Part shown: positions 1-9,748 of the stretch, piece after piece | Numbering within the stretch: the stretch's first letter is position 1 | Layout: each line of letters begins with the position of its first letter | Assembly: GCA_020072565.1 (NCBI GenBank) | Contig: JAIQGI010000052.1 | Coordinates: forward strand, 1-39,401 | Source of the DNA: Terriglobia bacterium | GTDB taxonomy: Bacteria > Acidobacteriota > UBA6911 | Reading direction: 5' to 3' | Length of the DNA: 39,401 nucleotides | Program-made: the position numbers and the translations under genes | The notes under the pieces: generated by a model | The model's input: only the letters and a program-made list of their open reading frames with translations | Database searches by the model: none | What the model was told of the DNA's origin: nothing

Positions 1-86
1 GTGTCATGTACAACGAAGAGATTCATATCCAATCGCTTCGAAATAAAGGGTCCGAGGTTTTGGACTATATTGACAAGGCCGCATAG
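1..86 (+). CDS. C-terminal end of an unidentified protein (partial)
   Basis: The third forward frame is open from the window edge to a TAG at 84-86 and encodes about 27 residues ending EVLDYIDKAA. The composition (acidic, with an amphipathic helix-like tail) looks like a real protein end, and the other two frames look less protein-like. The fragment is too short to assign a family. It is read away from the convergent CocE hydrolase gene, with the palindromic repeat at 195-264 between them. It could still be a chance open frame. Confidence 0.4.
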   Translation, partial: VMYNEEIHIQSLRNKGSEVLDYIDKAA

Positions 87-194
87 AGAATCATGAAATC
101 AAAAATACTTGACAGACTACCTCAGATGTCTTCGGGCCTTTCTTGTGGGATCTCCAGTCCGTGCGGCATTCTGCGATCGGGCGCGCAGCGCCAT

Positions 195-264
195 GGAGTG
201 CGGCGGCATGACGCCGCCTTTGACATCCAGAGGTTGAAAAAGCGGCGTCATGCCGCCGCACTCC
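195..264. repeat. 23-base perfect inverted repeat (REP-like palindrome)
   Basis: The arm 195-217 (GGAGTGCGGCGGCATGACGC and three more bases) is the exact reverse complement of 242-264. The 24-base spacer holds a weak inner pairing of TTTGAC with GTTGAAA. The arms are themselves rich in GCGGC and GCCGC. It lies in the 295-base gap between a gene end and the convergent hydrolase gene, a typical place for REP-like elements or bidirectional terminators, but no T-run follows. A degenerate relative is at 6166-6248. Confidence 0.8.
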
Positions 265-381
265 GAAGGCGCCTTCGGCGCACAAACTTCCCCAGAAACA
301 GCTTCCATTTTGTGAGGCAAGGTTTCTCTTGCAAGTAACCTCACCAAAGGCGTGGTGGGACGCTGCTCACTGGGACGCCAT

Positions 382-2346
<1,965 letters not shown>

Positions 2347-2540
2347 AGGCTCACTCCGTAGGCGCATCTTACACCATAAACATACCGCGGCGGCCATATT
2401 TGCCGGTCACACCGTGGGCGCCAGTCGCCAGACGCCAGGACAAATCGAACAGCGCTGACTAGACCAGACAATGTTCTGTCGGCAGCACAACTGGGGTCGC
2501 GTCTGGCAGACGCGATCCACCTGCTGTCGGGCCTCTTCAA

Positions 2541-2569
2541 TTGACGTCCGGGTGGCGCATGGCTACAAT
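2541..2569 (+). promoter_or_regulatory. sigma70-like promoter for the HerA-like ATPase gene
   Basis: TTGACG (2541-2546), a 17-base spacer and TACAAT (2564-2569). The predicted transcript would start near 2576, about 27 bases before the ATG at 2603. It also argues against any start codon upstream of 2570 for that gene. Confidence 0.6.
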
Positions 2570-2602
2570 TCGCCCCGGGTGCACCGAGCGGGAGGGCCGA
2601 TC

Positions 2603-5044
2603 ATGCAGGATTACGAGAAGATGGGCGCGTTCTACCTGGGCCGGGCCTACGACCTGGATACCAGAATGACGAAAGAGGATCTGATTCTGTACGACTCCAA
2701 GGACCTGGTCACGCACGCCGTGTGCGTCGGTATGACAGGCAGCGGGAAGACCGGCTTGTGTATTGCGCTGCTTGAAGAAGCGGCGATCGACAATATCCCG
2801 GCCATCATTATCGATCCCAAGGGTGACCTGGCCAATCTGCTTCTGACTTTTCCCCAACTCCGCAGTGAGGATTTCCTGCCGTGGATCAACGTGGAGGATG
2901 CGCAGAGGAAGGGACTCACGCCCCAGGCGTATGCCGGCCAGCAGGCTGAGTTGTGGAAGAAGGGCCTGGCCGACTGGGGCCAGACCGGTGACCGGATCCG
3001 GAGCCTGCAGGATGCCGCCGACATCGCGATTTACACGCCGGGCAGCAGTGCAGGCATCCCGGTTTCGATCCTCAAATCGTTCTCCGCGCCCGATCCGGCG
3101 ATCCGTGATGATGGTGAACTCCTGCGCGAACGGATCGAGACCACGGTCACCAGCCTGCTCGCCTTGTTGGGAATAGAGGCCGACCCGATCCGGAGCCGCG
3201 AGCATATCCTGCTATCGACGATCCTCGATTGGGCCTGGAAGCAGGGGCGGGATCTGGATCCGGCAGCCCTCATCCAATATATTCAGGTGCCGCCGGTAAG
3301 CAGGATCGGCGTACTGGACCTCGATACGTTCTATCCTCCGAAGGACCGCTTTGCCCTGGTGATGGCGCTCAACAACATGTTGGCCGCGCCGGGCTTCGGT
3401 TCCTGGCTGGAAGGCGAAGCGCTCGACATCGGCCGGGTTCTGCACGGGGCTTCAGGCAAGCCGCGGCTGGCTGTGTTCTCGGTCGCGCACCTGGACGATG
3501 CCGGCCGCATGTTTTTTGTCTCGCTGCTGCTGAATCAGGTATTGGGCTGGATGCGCACCCAGTCGGGCACAACCAGCCTGCGTGCCGTTCTTTACATGGA
3601 TGAGATCTTCGGCTATTTCCCGCCGGTGGCGAACCCGCCGTCGAAGAAGCCGCTGCTCACGCTGCTCAAGCAGGCGCGCGCGTTCGGCCTGGGCATCGTC
3701 CTGGCCACCCAGAACCCGGTGGACCTGGATTACAAGGGCTTGTCCAACGCGGGAACCTGGTTCATCGGCAGGCTGCAAACCGACCGGGACAAACAGCGCG
3801 TGCTCGACGGCCTGGAAGGGGCGGCTGCGGGAGCGGGCTCGGGCTTCGACCGGCAGCGAATGGAGCAGGTGCTGGCCGGCCTGAGCAATCGCGTCTTTCT
3901 GATGAACAACACGCACGAAGATGCGCCGGTGGTGTTTCAGTCGCGCTGGACTTTGTCTTACCTGCGCGGGCCGCTGACACGCGACCAGATCAGGGTGTTG
4001 ATGGATCCGCGCAAGGCTTCGAGTCCGGCCCCGCCGCCCGTCGAATCGCCGGCACTGCCGGCCGCTCCGGCAGCACCAGCCGTGTCCGCCGCGCCCATGC
4101 CGTCGCTCCCCCCCGAAGTGTCGCAGTTTTTCATTCCTGCGCGCGGCAACAAGCCGGCCGGGAGCAGGCTGCTCTATCAGCCCGCGATCTTCGGTGCGGC
4201 AAGGGTAAACTTCGTGGATGCCAGGACGAAGGTGGAGGCGCTGCAGGAGGCCGTTTTCACAACGCCGGTGACGGATGAAGCCGTACCGGTCAGTTGGGAC
4301 AAGGCGCAGGCGGCGCAAGTTGCCGTCTCGGATCTGGAGAAGAGTCCTCAAGACGCGCCGCAGTTCGCCGAGTTACCGGCCGCCGCAGCAAGGGCAAAAA
4401 ACTACCCCGCCTGGAACAAGGATTTTGTGTCCTGGCTGTATGGGACGCAATCACTCCAACTGTTCCGGAGTCCGGGTACCGGGGTGTGCGCCGGACCGGG
4501 GGAGACCGAACGCGACTTCCGCATACGGTTGCAGCAGACTGCCCGTGAACGGCGTGACCAGATGGTCGCGGAGCTTCGGCAAAGGTACGCGCCCAGGGTC
4601 GCAGCCCTGCAGGAACGGATCCGCAGAGCGCAAGAGGCCGTGGAGCGCGAACAGGCCCAGGCCCGGCAGCAGAAGATACAGACCGCGATCTCGTTCGGCA
4701 CGACGCTGCTGGGCGCGGTGCTGGGCCGCAAGACCGTCAGCGCCTCCACCCTGGGCAGGGCCGCGACCGCCGCGCGCGGCGTCGGCCGGACGATCAAGGA
4801 AGGGCAGGATGTGGGACGGGCGGAGGAGACAGCTGCCGTGCTGCAGCAGCAGTTGGCCGATCTGAACGCCGAGGCCGAAACGGCCGCGGCCGGCTTGCAG
4901 TCGAGGGTTGATCCTCTGACCGAACTATTGGAGACGATCACCATCAAGCCGAAGAAGACAGACATCTCGGTGCAATTGGTCACATTGGTGTGGCTGCCCT
5001 ATTGGTGCCACGCGCAAGGCACCGCCACGCCGGCTTGGATCTGA
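2603..5044 (+). CDS. HerA/DUF87-type ATP-binding protein with C-terminal coiled coil
   Basis: An 813-residue P-loop ATPase of the HerA/FtsK-like superfamily. Walker A is GMTGSGKT at residues 43-50; Walker B is VLYMDEIFGY with Asp333-Glu334; a sensor-like stretch LATQNPVDLDYKGLSNAGTW follows. Residues about 473-506 form a Pro/Ala-rich linker, and about 658-776 are Gln/Glu/Ala-rich with coiled-coil character, interrupted by a glycine-rich TTLLGAVLGRK segment that could touch a membrane. The start at 2603 is set by GGAGG seven bases upstream and by the promoter at 2541-2569. Relatives are annotated only as ATP-binding proteins; HerA itself works with the NurA nuclease in DNA end processing, but no nurA-like gene is nearby, so the function here is unknown. 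The gene stands alone between divergent and unrelated genes. Confidence 0.88.
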   Translation: MQDYEKMGAFYLGRAYDLDTRMTKEDLILYDSKDLVTHAVCVGMTGSGKTGLCIALLEEAAIDNIPAIIIDPKGDLANLLLTFPQLRSEDFLPWINVEDAQRKGLTPQAYAGQQAELWKKGLADWGQTGDRIRSLQDAADIAIYTPGSSAGIPVSILKSFSAPDPAIRDDGELLRERIETTVTSLLALLGIEADPIRSREHILLSTILDWAWKQGRDLDPAALIQYIQVPPVSRIGVLDLDTFYPPKDRFALVMALNNMLAAPGFGSWLEGEALDIGRVLHGASGKPRLAVFSVAHLDDAGRMFFVSLLLNQVLGWMRTQSGTTSLRAVLYMDEIFGYFPPVANPPSKKPLLTLLKQARAFGLGIVLATQNPVDLDYKGLSNAGTWFIGRLQTDRDKQRVLDGLEGAAAGAGSGFDRQRMEQVLAGLSNRVFLMNNTHEDAPVVFQSRWTLSYLRGPLTRDQIRVLMDPRKASSPAPPPVESPALPAAPAAPAVSAAPMPSLPPEVSQFFIPARGNKPAGSRLLYQPAIFGAARVNFVDARTKVEALQEAVFTTPVTDEAVPVSWDKAQAAQVAVSDLEKSPQDAPQFAELPAAAARAKNYPAWNKDFVSWLYGTQSLQLFRSPGTGVCAGPGETERDFRIRLQQTARERRDQMVAELRQRYAPRVAALQERIRRAQEAVEREQAQARQQKIQTAISFGTTLLGAVLGRKTVSASTLGRAATAARGVGRTIKEGQDVGRAEETAAVLQQQLADLNAEAETAAAGLQSRVDPLTELLETITIKPKKTDISVQLVTLVWLPYWCHAQGTATPAWI

Positions 5045-5062
5045 ATTTTCAGACCGCAAAGC

Positions 5063-5109
5063 CCACGAAATACGCGAAAGGGATTTTGCCTATTTCGTGT
5101 GTTTCGTGG
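5063..5109. repeat. imperfect palindrome with CCACGAAA arms
   Basis: Left arm 5063-5079 (CCACGAAATACGCGAAA) pairs with 5093-5109 (TTTCGTGTGTTTCGTGG) with two mismatched positions. It starts 18 bases after the stop of the HerA-like gene and could end its transcript, although no clear T-run follows. It belongs to a different sequence family from the CTCAACGC repeats elsewhere in the window. Confidence 0.6.
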
Positions 5110-5123
5110 TCAGCTTAAGGGGC

Positions 5124-5129
5124 TATAAT
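5124..5129 (+). promoter_or_regulatory. consensus -10 box before gpsA
   Basis: TATAAT lies at 5124-5129, 19 bases before the gpsA ATG. No convincing -35 is seen; the best placed six bases are GTTTCG at 5101-5106, within the right arm of the palindrome. If used, the leader would be only about 13 bases and would lack a Shine-Dalgarno site. Confidence 0.3.
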
Positions 5130-5148
5130 CCTGATCCGGTAACGCCCT

Positions 5149-6147
5149 ATGGAAGGAATTTCAGTCATTGGCGCAGGCAGTTGGGGAACGGCGCTCGCCA
5201 TCACGCTCGCGCGCAAGGGCCGCCCGGTCAAGCTGTGGGCCTACGAACGCGAAGTGGCAGAGAGCATCCGTGCGCGCCGCGAAAACGAAGTCTTTTTGCC
5301 CGGGGCGATGCTGCCGCCCAATGTTGCCGCGACCAACGATCTCAAGGAGGCTCTCGATGGCGCAGGCATCGTGCTCACGGTCATGCCGTCGCACATCTGC
5401 CGGAGCTTATTTGAGCGCATGATCCCCGATCTGAAGCCCGGCATGATTTTCGTCAGCGCCACCAAGGGGATCGACACCGAAGGTCTGATGCGCATGAGCG
5501 AGATTATACGGGCTGCAGTCGCGCCGCACTTCGAGCCGCGGTTGTGCGTGCTTTCGGGGCCGAGTTTCGCCAGGGAAGTTGCACACGGCGATCCGACGGC
5601 CGTCGTCGTCGCCTCGGAGGAGCGCGCGCTGGCGAAGACGGTTCAGAACGAGTTGTCCTCCACGACCCTGCGCCTGTACACGTCGAGCGATGTGGTGGGT
5701 GTCGAAATGGGCGGCGCTCTCAAGAATGTGATTGCCATTGCAGCCGGAGTCATCGAAGGGCTCGGTCTCGGTCACAATGCCACGGCGGCCCTTTTGACCC
5801 GCGGGCTCGCCGAGATGACGCGGCTTGCCTGCGCTTGCGGCGCGCGGCGTGAAACCATGGCCGGGCTGGCCGGCATCGGCGATCTGGCCCTCACATGCAC
5901 GGGCAGCCTCAGCCGCAACCGCACCGTCGGAGTCGAGCTGGGAAAAGGGAGGAAACTGGCGGACATCATCAGCTCCATGCGCATGGTTGCCGAGGGGGTC
6001 AAAACGACGCGGGCCACGATGGCGCTCGCCGAACGGCACCGCGTCGACGTCCCGATCACGCAGCAGGTGAATCGCATACTCGAAGATGAAGTTTCCCCTC
6101 GAGAAGCGATCCGGGAGCTGATGGAGCGGTCCCTCAAGGAGGAATGA
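5149..6147 (+). CDS. gpsA: NAD(P)H-dependent glycerol-3-phosphate dehydrogenase
   Basis: A 332-residue enzyme that interconverts dihydroxyacetone phosphate and sn-glycerol 3-phosphate, supplying the backbone for phospholipids in the cytoplasm. The N-terminus carries the Rossmann motif GAGSWGTA at residues 8-15. LSGPSFAREVAHGDPTAVVV is the family signature, and GALKNVIAIAAGV holds the catalytic lysine (Lys192). The length is normal for bacterial GpsA. The ATG at 5149 puts the GxGxxG loop at the expected position, although no clear Shine-Dalgarno is present; the consensus -10 box at 5124-5129 suggests a very short leader. The gene is followed after 136 bases by a sirtuin gene on the same strand, with a repeat between them. 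Nothing looks degenerate. Confidence 0.96.
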   Translation: MEGISVIGAGSWGTALAITLARKGRPVKLWAYEREVAESIRARRENEVFLPGAMLPPNVAATNDLKEALDGAGIVLTVMPSHICRSLFERMIPDLKPGMIFVSATKGIDTEGLMRMSEIIRAAVAPHFEPRLCVLSGPSFAREVAHGDPTAVVVASEERALAKTVQNELSSTTLRLYTSSDVVGVEMGGALKNVIAIAAGVIEGLGLGHNATAALLTRGLAEMTRLACACGARRETMAGLAGIGDLALTCTGSLSRNRTVGVELGKGRKLADIISSMRMVAEGVKTTRATMALAERHRVDVPITQQVNRILEDEVSPREAIRELMERSLKEE

Positions 6148-6165
6148 GGATGCTGGGCCTCTCCC

Positions 6166-6248
6166 TGGAGTGCGGCATCCTGCCGCCGCCTTGGGACCAC
6201 GCAAAGCAGGCCGATGAACGACAAGGCGCACGCAAACTTGCGCACTCC
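6166..6248. repeat. degenerate palindromic element related to the repeat at 195-264
   Basis: The ends TGGAGTGCG (6166-6174) and CGCACTCCA (6240-6248) are exact reverse complements. The interior GGCATCCTGCCGCCGC resembles the GGCGGCATGACGCCGC arm at 195-217. It lies between gpsA and the sirtuin gene. It looks like an older or diverged copy of the same palindrome family. Confidence 0.5.
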
Positions 6249-6283
6249 AAGGGTATCGTCGCAAATTCCAGGTAGGAGGCGTT

Positions 6284-7060
6284 ATGGCCTCAGGAGATTC
6301 GATTGCGGAGGTCGCCGGCCGCATCAGGTCCGCCTTGCGCATCACCGTTCTTACCGGCGCGGGCGTGTCGGCTGCCAGCGGAGTTCCGACATTTCGCGGA
6401 CCCCAGGGTCTCTGGAGAAATCACGCACCGGAGAAGCTTGCCACGCCGGAAGCGTTTGAGAGCGATCCCAAACTGGTGTGGGAATGGTACAACTGGCGGC
6501 GCGAGCTGATTGCAAAGTGCCGTCCGAACGCAGCCCACACCGTCCTCGCCGCCTGGAGCCGGCGCTATCCTCGGTTCACGCTGATCACCCAGAATGTCGA
6601 TGGCTTGCATGAGAAGGCCGGAGCCGTGAACGTGGTGCGGTTTCACGGGTCGATCTGGGAGGTCCTCTGCCGGCAGCGCTGTCCCTCCGCGCCGGCGCGC
6701 TGGTGGGACGACAGCGTTCCGCTCCCGAAGATCCCGCCGCAATGCCCTTACTGCAACGGGCTCTTGCGTCCGGGAGTCGTCTGGTTTGGCGAGAGCATCG
6801 ATCCCGAGGTGCTGGAACGATCCCTGCAAGCCACTGTATGTGAGGTGTTCATGACCGTGGGAACCTCCGCGGTCGTGTACCCGGCGGCGGGCCTGGCACG
6901 CGAAGCCCGCAGCCAGGGGGCGTTCACGGTCGAAATCAATCCCGAGAGTACCCCGAGTTCCGGCGCAGTGGACCTGGCAATCCAGGAACCGGCGGAAGAA
7001 GTGCTTCCGGTCCTGGAGTCCCTTCTGCTGGGGAGTCACGAAAGCCACGGAACCGCATAG
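6284..7060 (+). CDS. cobB: NAD-dependent protein deacylase, sirtuin class III
   Basis: A 258-residue sirtuin that would remove acyl groups from lysines using NAD. It has TGAGVSAASGVPTFRG near residues 24-39, TQNVDGLHEKAG and the catalytic histidine His121 in RFHGS. Tyr69 and Arg72 in WYNWRREL match the Tyr-x-x-Arg pair that marks desuccinylating and demalonylating class III enzymes such as SIRT5 and CobB. RPGVVWFGE is also class III-like. The structural zinc site is odd: the first pair is Cys129-x3-Cys133 rather than the usual CxxC, while the second is normal (Cys154, Cys157). The start at 6284 has AGGAGG about 4 bases upstream. It is downstream of gpsA on the same strand but separated by a repeat, so co-transcription is uncertain. 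Confidence 0.93.
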   Translation: MASGDSIAEVAGRIRSALRITVLTGAGVSAASGVPTFRGPQGLWRNHAPEKLATPEAFESDPKLVWEWYNWRRELIAKCRPNAAHTVLAAWSRRYPRFTLITQNVDGLHEKAGAVNVVRFHGSIWEVLCRQRCPSAPARWWDDSVPLPKIPPQCPYCNGLLRPGVVWFGESIDPEVLERSLQATVCEVFMTVGTSAVVYPAAGLAREARSQGAFTVEINPESTPSSGAVDLAIQEPAEEVLPVLESLLLGSHESHGTA

Positions 7061-7070
7061 CCGCGCCAGA

Positions 7071-7172
7071 AAATCTCAGCGCAGAGACCGCAGAGAAAGC
7101 TCCAGGGCTCGCATGCACTGGTAGGCATCCCCGCTGGTTTTCTCTGCGATCTCCGCGCACTCCGCGTTGAGA
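7071..7172. repeat. imperfect palindrome, CTCAACGCAGAGG family (copy 1)
   Basis: The left arm 7071-7098 (AATCTCAGCGCAGAGACCGC then AGAGAAA) mirrors 7138-7172 (TTTCTCTGCGATCTCCGCGC and on to GTTGAGAT). It sits between the ends of the convergent sirtuin and TPR genes, where a two-way terminator would be expected. Other copies are at 16346-16434, 19282-19344, 20534-20600 and 39124-39209. Confidence 0.7.
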
Positions 7173-7181
7173 TCGTTGAGG

Positions 7182-8015
7182 TCAGCGTTTATCCAGCAGG
7201 GCCAGCTCGCGGGCGAAAACGGAGTTCTGAGGAAACTGGCGGTTCAGGTCTGCGAACAGCGCGCGTGCACGATCATTCTGATGTTCACGCTCTGCGACGA
7301 GAGCCAGCAACGCCTTGGCGAGCGGCTGCAGGTAGTGCCCATGATCGGCAGCCTGCTGGAGTTGCTCCATCCCGCGCTGCCGGTCGCCATGGTATCCCCC
7401 GAACCACAGCAACACCCGCTTGTAGACCGGCAGGCAGCCGATGATATAGTTGGCGGCGCCGAGCGCGACATAGGCGTCACCGGCGTTGGGCTGCACTGCC
7501 AGAAGGCGTGTGGCTTCGACCTCCGCCTTGCGGATCAGGCGGAGGCTGGCGAGCGGTTGCCTGGCGATGAGGGCCTCGTAGTCCCCCTCCATGCCATCCG
7601 CAAGGGTCAGGACTAAGAGTCCATCCGGATCCCTGGGTTCCGTCCCCAGGCGCCGTTCCGCCATAAGGCGCGCGCGCCGGTTGTTTTCTAGAAAGGACGT
7701 CTTGTGCTTATCGTCGGCTGTGCCGGCGATGCCGCCGAGGAGCTTGTCGTCATCGAGGAAAAACGACGAAGTCAAGATGCCTTGATGATTGAATTCTTCG
7801 AAGAGGTAGCTGGCCGCCTCTGCGGCCGGCCCCAGCGGGTCAGCGGGATGCTCTTTTTCGAAAGTGCGGATCTCACCTCGGGCGTCGTCGAAGCGCAACT
7901 GATACATCAGATTGAAGCCGGCCTCGAGCTGCGGCTTTTCCGGAGTGTCGAACCCAAGCGCCGCCAGCGTTATCGTCAATGTCCAACCCGGCAGACTCCA
8001 AAACAGTTTTCGCAT
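7182..8015 (-). CDS. secreted TPR-like repeat protein
   Basis: A 277-residue protein of unknown specific function. It opens with MRKLFWSLPGWTLTITLAAL, a likely signal peptide, so it probably acts outside the cytoplasmic membrane. The rest is helical and rich in Ala, Leu and Glu, with tetratricopeptide-like units such as EARLLAVQP-type helices and YVALGAANYIIGCLPVYKR in the middle and HYLQPLAKALLALVAEREHQ near the end. The family appears in acidobacterial genomes as hypothetical proteins; no catalytic motif is visible. The start has AGGA about ten bases upstream. It converges on the sirtuin gene and is separated from the upstream mutase gene by 337 bases that contain the 98-base repeat. Confidence 0.8.
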   Translation of the reverse strand: MRKLFWSLPGWTLTITLAALGFDTPEKPQLEAGFNLMYQLRFDDARGEIRTFEKEHPADPLGPAAEAASYLFEEFNHQGILTSSFFLDDDKLLGGIAGTADDKHKTSFLENNRRARLMAERRLGTEPRDPDGLLVLTLADGMEGDYEALIARQPLASLRLIRKAEVEATRLLAVQPNAGDAYVALGAANYIIGCLPVYKRVLLWFGGYHGDRQRGMEQLQQAADHGHYLQPLAKALLALVAEREHQNDRARALFADLNRQFPQNSVFARELALLDKR

Positions 8016-8168
8016 CCTGACGGTCCTTTCTCGTCGTCAAACTGCGCCGGGCAAATTCTAACGCAGCGGCGGCCCTGGTGATAGGTGCGCCGCATGACTC
8101 AATACCGGCCTACTCTCGAGTCCCAGGCTGAATTCCTCATGAAGCAGAAGCGCTGGCGCCGGCGGCGC

Positions 8169-8266
8169 GGCAAAAGCTCTTGCACGCCGACCAAGGCCGA
8201 ACGGTCGGCGCCGGTCAGCGTTTCTCCGCGTCCAAAACTGCATTTTGGTCGCACATAGATGAACAA
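8169..8266. repeat. 98-base dispersed element, copy A (candidate structured RNA)
   Basis: This segment matches 32671-32768 at about 90 of 98 positions with no gaps. Two stem-loops are predicted: CGCCGACC (8185-8192) with GGTCGGCG (8203-8210), and GCG-T-CCAAAA (8228-8237) with TTTTGG-T-CGC (8243-8252). In copy B the first stem keeps pairing through a G-U pair and the second is unchanged. The rest of the 337-base gap (8016-8352) holds nothing else that I recognise. A minus-strand open frame across it is not supported as a gene because most differences between copies would change amino acids. Confidence 0.75.
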
Positions 8267-8352
8267 CCCGGGCTGAAAGCGCCTCAAAAACTCAAAGACT
8301 CGAAGCCGCGAACAGAGACAGCGGTGAGATGAATTCCGCTCCGGGGCCATGG

Positions 8353-9702
8353 TCATGCGATCAGGTGCCGGGCACGCTCTTCCACCGTGCGGCGGATGGC
8401 CTCGAGGTGGGACTCGTTATCGGCTTCGAAGCGCAGCACCAGGACCGGCTGCGTGTTGGAAGCACGAACCAGGCCCCAGCCATGCTCGAAAATGATCCGG
8501 GCGCCGTCCACGTCTATGACTTCGTGAGTGTTCCGGAAATCCTCGGTCAGAGCGCGCACGACGTCGAATTTCCTTTCGTCCGGGCATTCGAGCCTGATCT
8601 CAGGGGTATAGACTGTCCGCGGCAGCGAGGCCAGCAGGCTCGAGATCGGTTCGTCGGTCCCGGACATGATCTCGAGCAGCCGCGCGCCTGCATACACGGC
8701 GTCATCGTAGCCGAAATAGCGATCGGCAAAGAAAAGGTGCCCGCTCATCTCGCCCGCGAGGGCCGCGCCTGCTTCCTTCATCTTGGCCTTGATCAGGGAG
8801 TGGCCGACTTTCCACATGATCGGATTGCCGCCGTGGCGCCTGATGTCGTCGAATAACGTCTGCGAGCATTTGACCTCGGCGATGAACGTCGCGCCGGGAC
8901 GGTCCCGCAGGATGGCGCGCGAAAAGATCACCATCAGCTGGTCGCCCCAGATGATCCGGCCGCGTTCGTCGACGACGCCGATGCGATCGCCGTCGCCGTC
9001 AAAGGCCATCGCCAGGTCGGCGCCGCGCTCGTGCAGGAGGTCGATCGCGAAGCGCATATTCTCCACGATCGTGGGGTCCGGATGATGGTTCGGAAAGCGC
9101 CCGTTCGGGTCGCAGAAGAGTTCGAGCACGTCGCAACCCAGTGCGCGATACAGGGGCGCGCCCACAAAACCGCCCACACCGTTGCCGCCGTCGACGACCA
9201 CCTTCAGACGGCGCGAACCCATGCGGATGCCCTCGGTGATATGCTCGTGGTATTGAGGCAGCACGTTCCGCACTTCTACCGCGCCGCCGCCGGATGCGAA
9301 GGCGCGGGCAACAGCTATGTCTTTGATCTCCTGGATCCGGTTCCCGTAAATCGTACTCTTTCCAAGGCACACCTTGAATCCGTTGTTGTCGCTGGGATTG
9401 TGGCTTCCGGTGATCATCACTCCGGCGTCCACGCCCTGCGTGAACAGCGTGAAGTAGAGCACCGGTGTCGGCACCATGCCGGCGTCCAGCACATCGCAGC
9501 CGGTTTCATTGAGGCCCTGCACCATCAGGTCGCGGAACCGCGGCGAACTCTCTCTGGCGTCGCGCCCGAGACTCACGCGCCGGGCTCCGTTATTTCTGAA
9601 ATAGGTTCCGAAAGAGCGCGCGAGGTCCAGGACGGTCGCATCGGTCAAATCCTTGCCAACCACCCCTCGAATATCGTACTCGCGAAAAATGTGGGTATTC
9701 AT
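8353..9702 (-). CDS. phosphomannomutase/phosphoglucomutase
   Basis: A 449-residue alpha-D-phosphohexomutase that moves phosphate between C6 and C1 of mannose or glucose, feeding sugar nucleotide and polysaccharide synthesis. The catalytic phosphoserine is Ser100 in TGSHNP. The metal loop is DGDGDR with Asp235, Asp237 and Asp239. The sugar-specificity loop is GEMSGH (317-322), typical of PMM/PGM enzymes rather than phosphoglucosamine mutase. The C-terminal domain ends with the phosphate-binding RASNTQPVLVLRFEA. Length is normal for the ManB/AlgC group. It lies 46 bases after an SDR gene on the same strand, so the two are probably co-transcribed. Whether mannose or glucose phosphate is preferred cannot be read from the sequence. 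Confidence 0.95.
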   Translation of the reverse strand: MNTHIFREYDIRGVVGKDLTDATVLDLARSFGTYFRNNGARRVSLGRDARESSPRFRDLMVQGLNETGCDVLDAGMVPTPVLYFTLFTQGVDAGVMITGSHNPSDNNGFKVCLGKSTIYGNRIQEIKDIAVARAFASGGGAVEVRNVLPQYHEHITEGIRMGSRRLKVVVDGGNGVGGFVGAPLYRALGCDVLELFCDPNGRFPNHHPDPTIVENMRFAIDLLHERGADLAMAFDGDGDRIGVVDERGRIIWGDQLMVIFSRAILRDRPGATFIAEVKCSQTLFDDIRRHGGNPIMWKVGHSLIKAKMKEAGAALAGEMSGHLFFADRYFGYDDAVYAGARLLEIMSGTDEPISSLLASLPRTVYTPEIRLECPDERKFDVVRALTEDFRNTHEVIDVDGARIIFEHGWGLVRASNTQPVLVLRFEADNESHLEAIRRTVEERARHLIA

Positions 9703-9748
9703 GAGCTTCCTTGATCACCCAAGCCCGATCGGTGCTCTTCGTTTGTTT

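Noticed and set aside
8099-8356. 85-codon minus-strand open frame across the 98-base element, with a similar 62-codon frame at 32580-32768
   Set aside because: The shared peptide segment is tempting, but four of the six differences within the shared frame change amino acids, no Shine-Dalgarno is seen, and the differences respect RNA stems instead.
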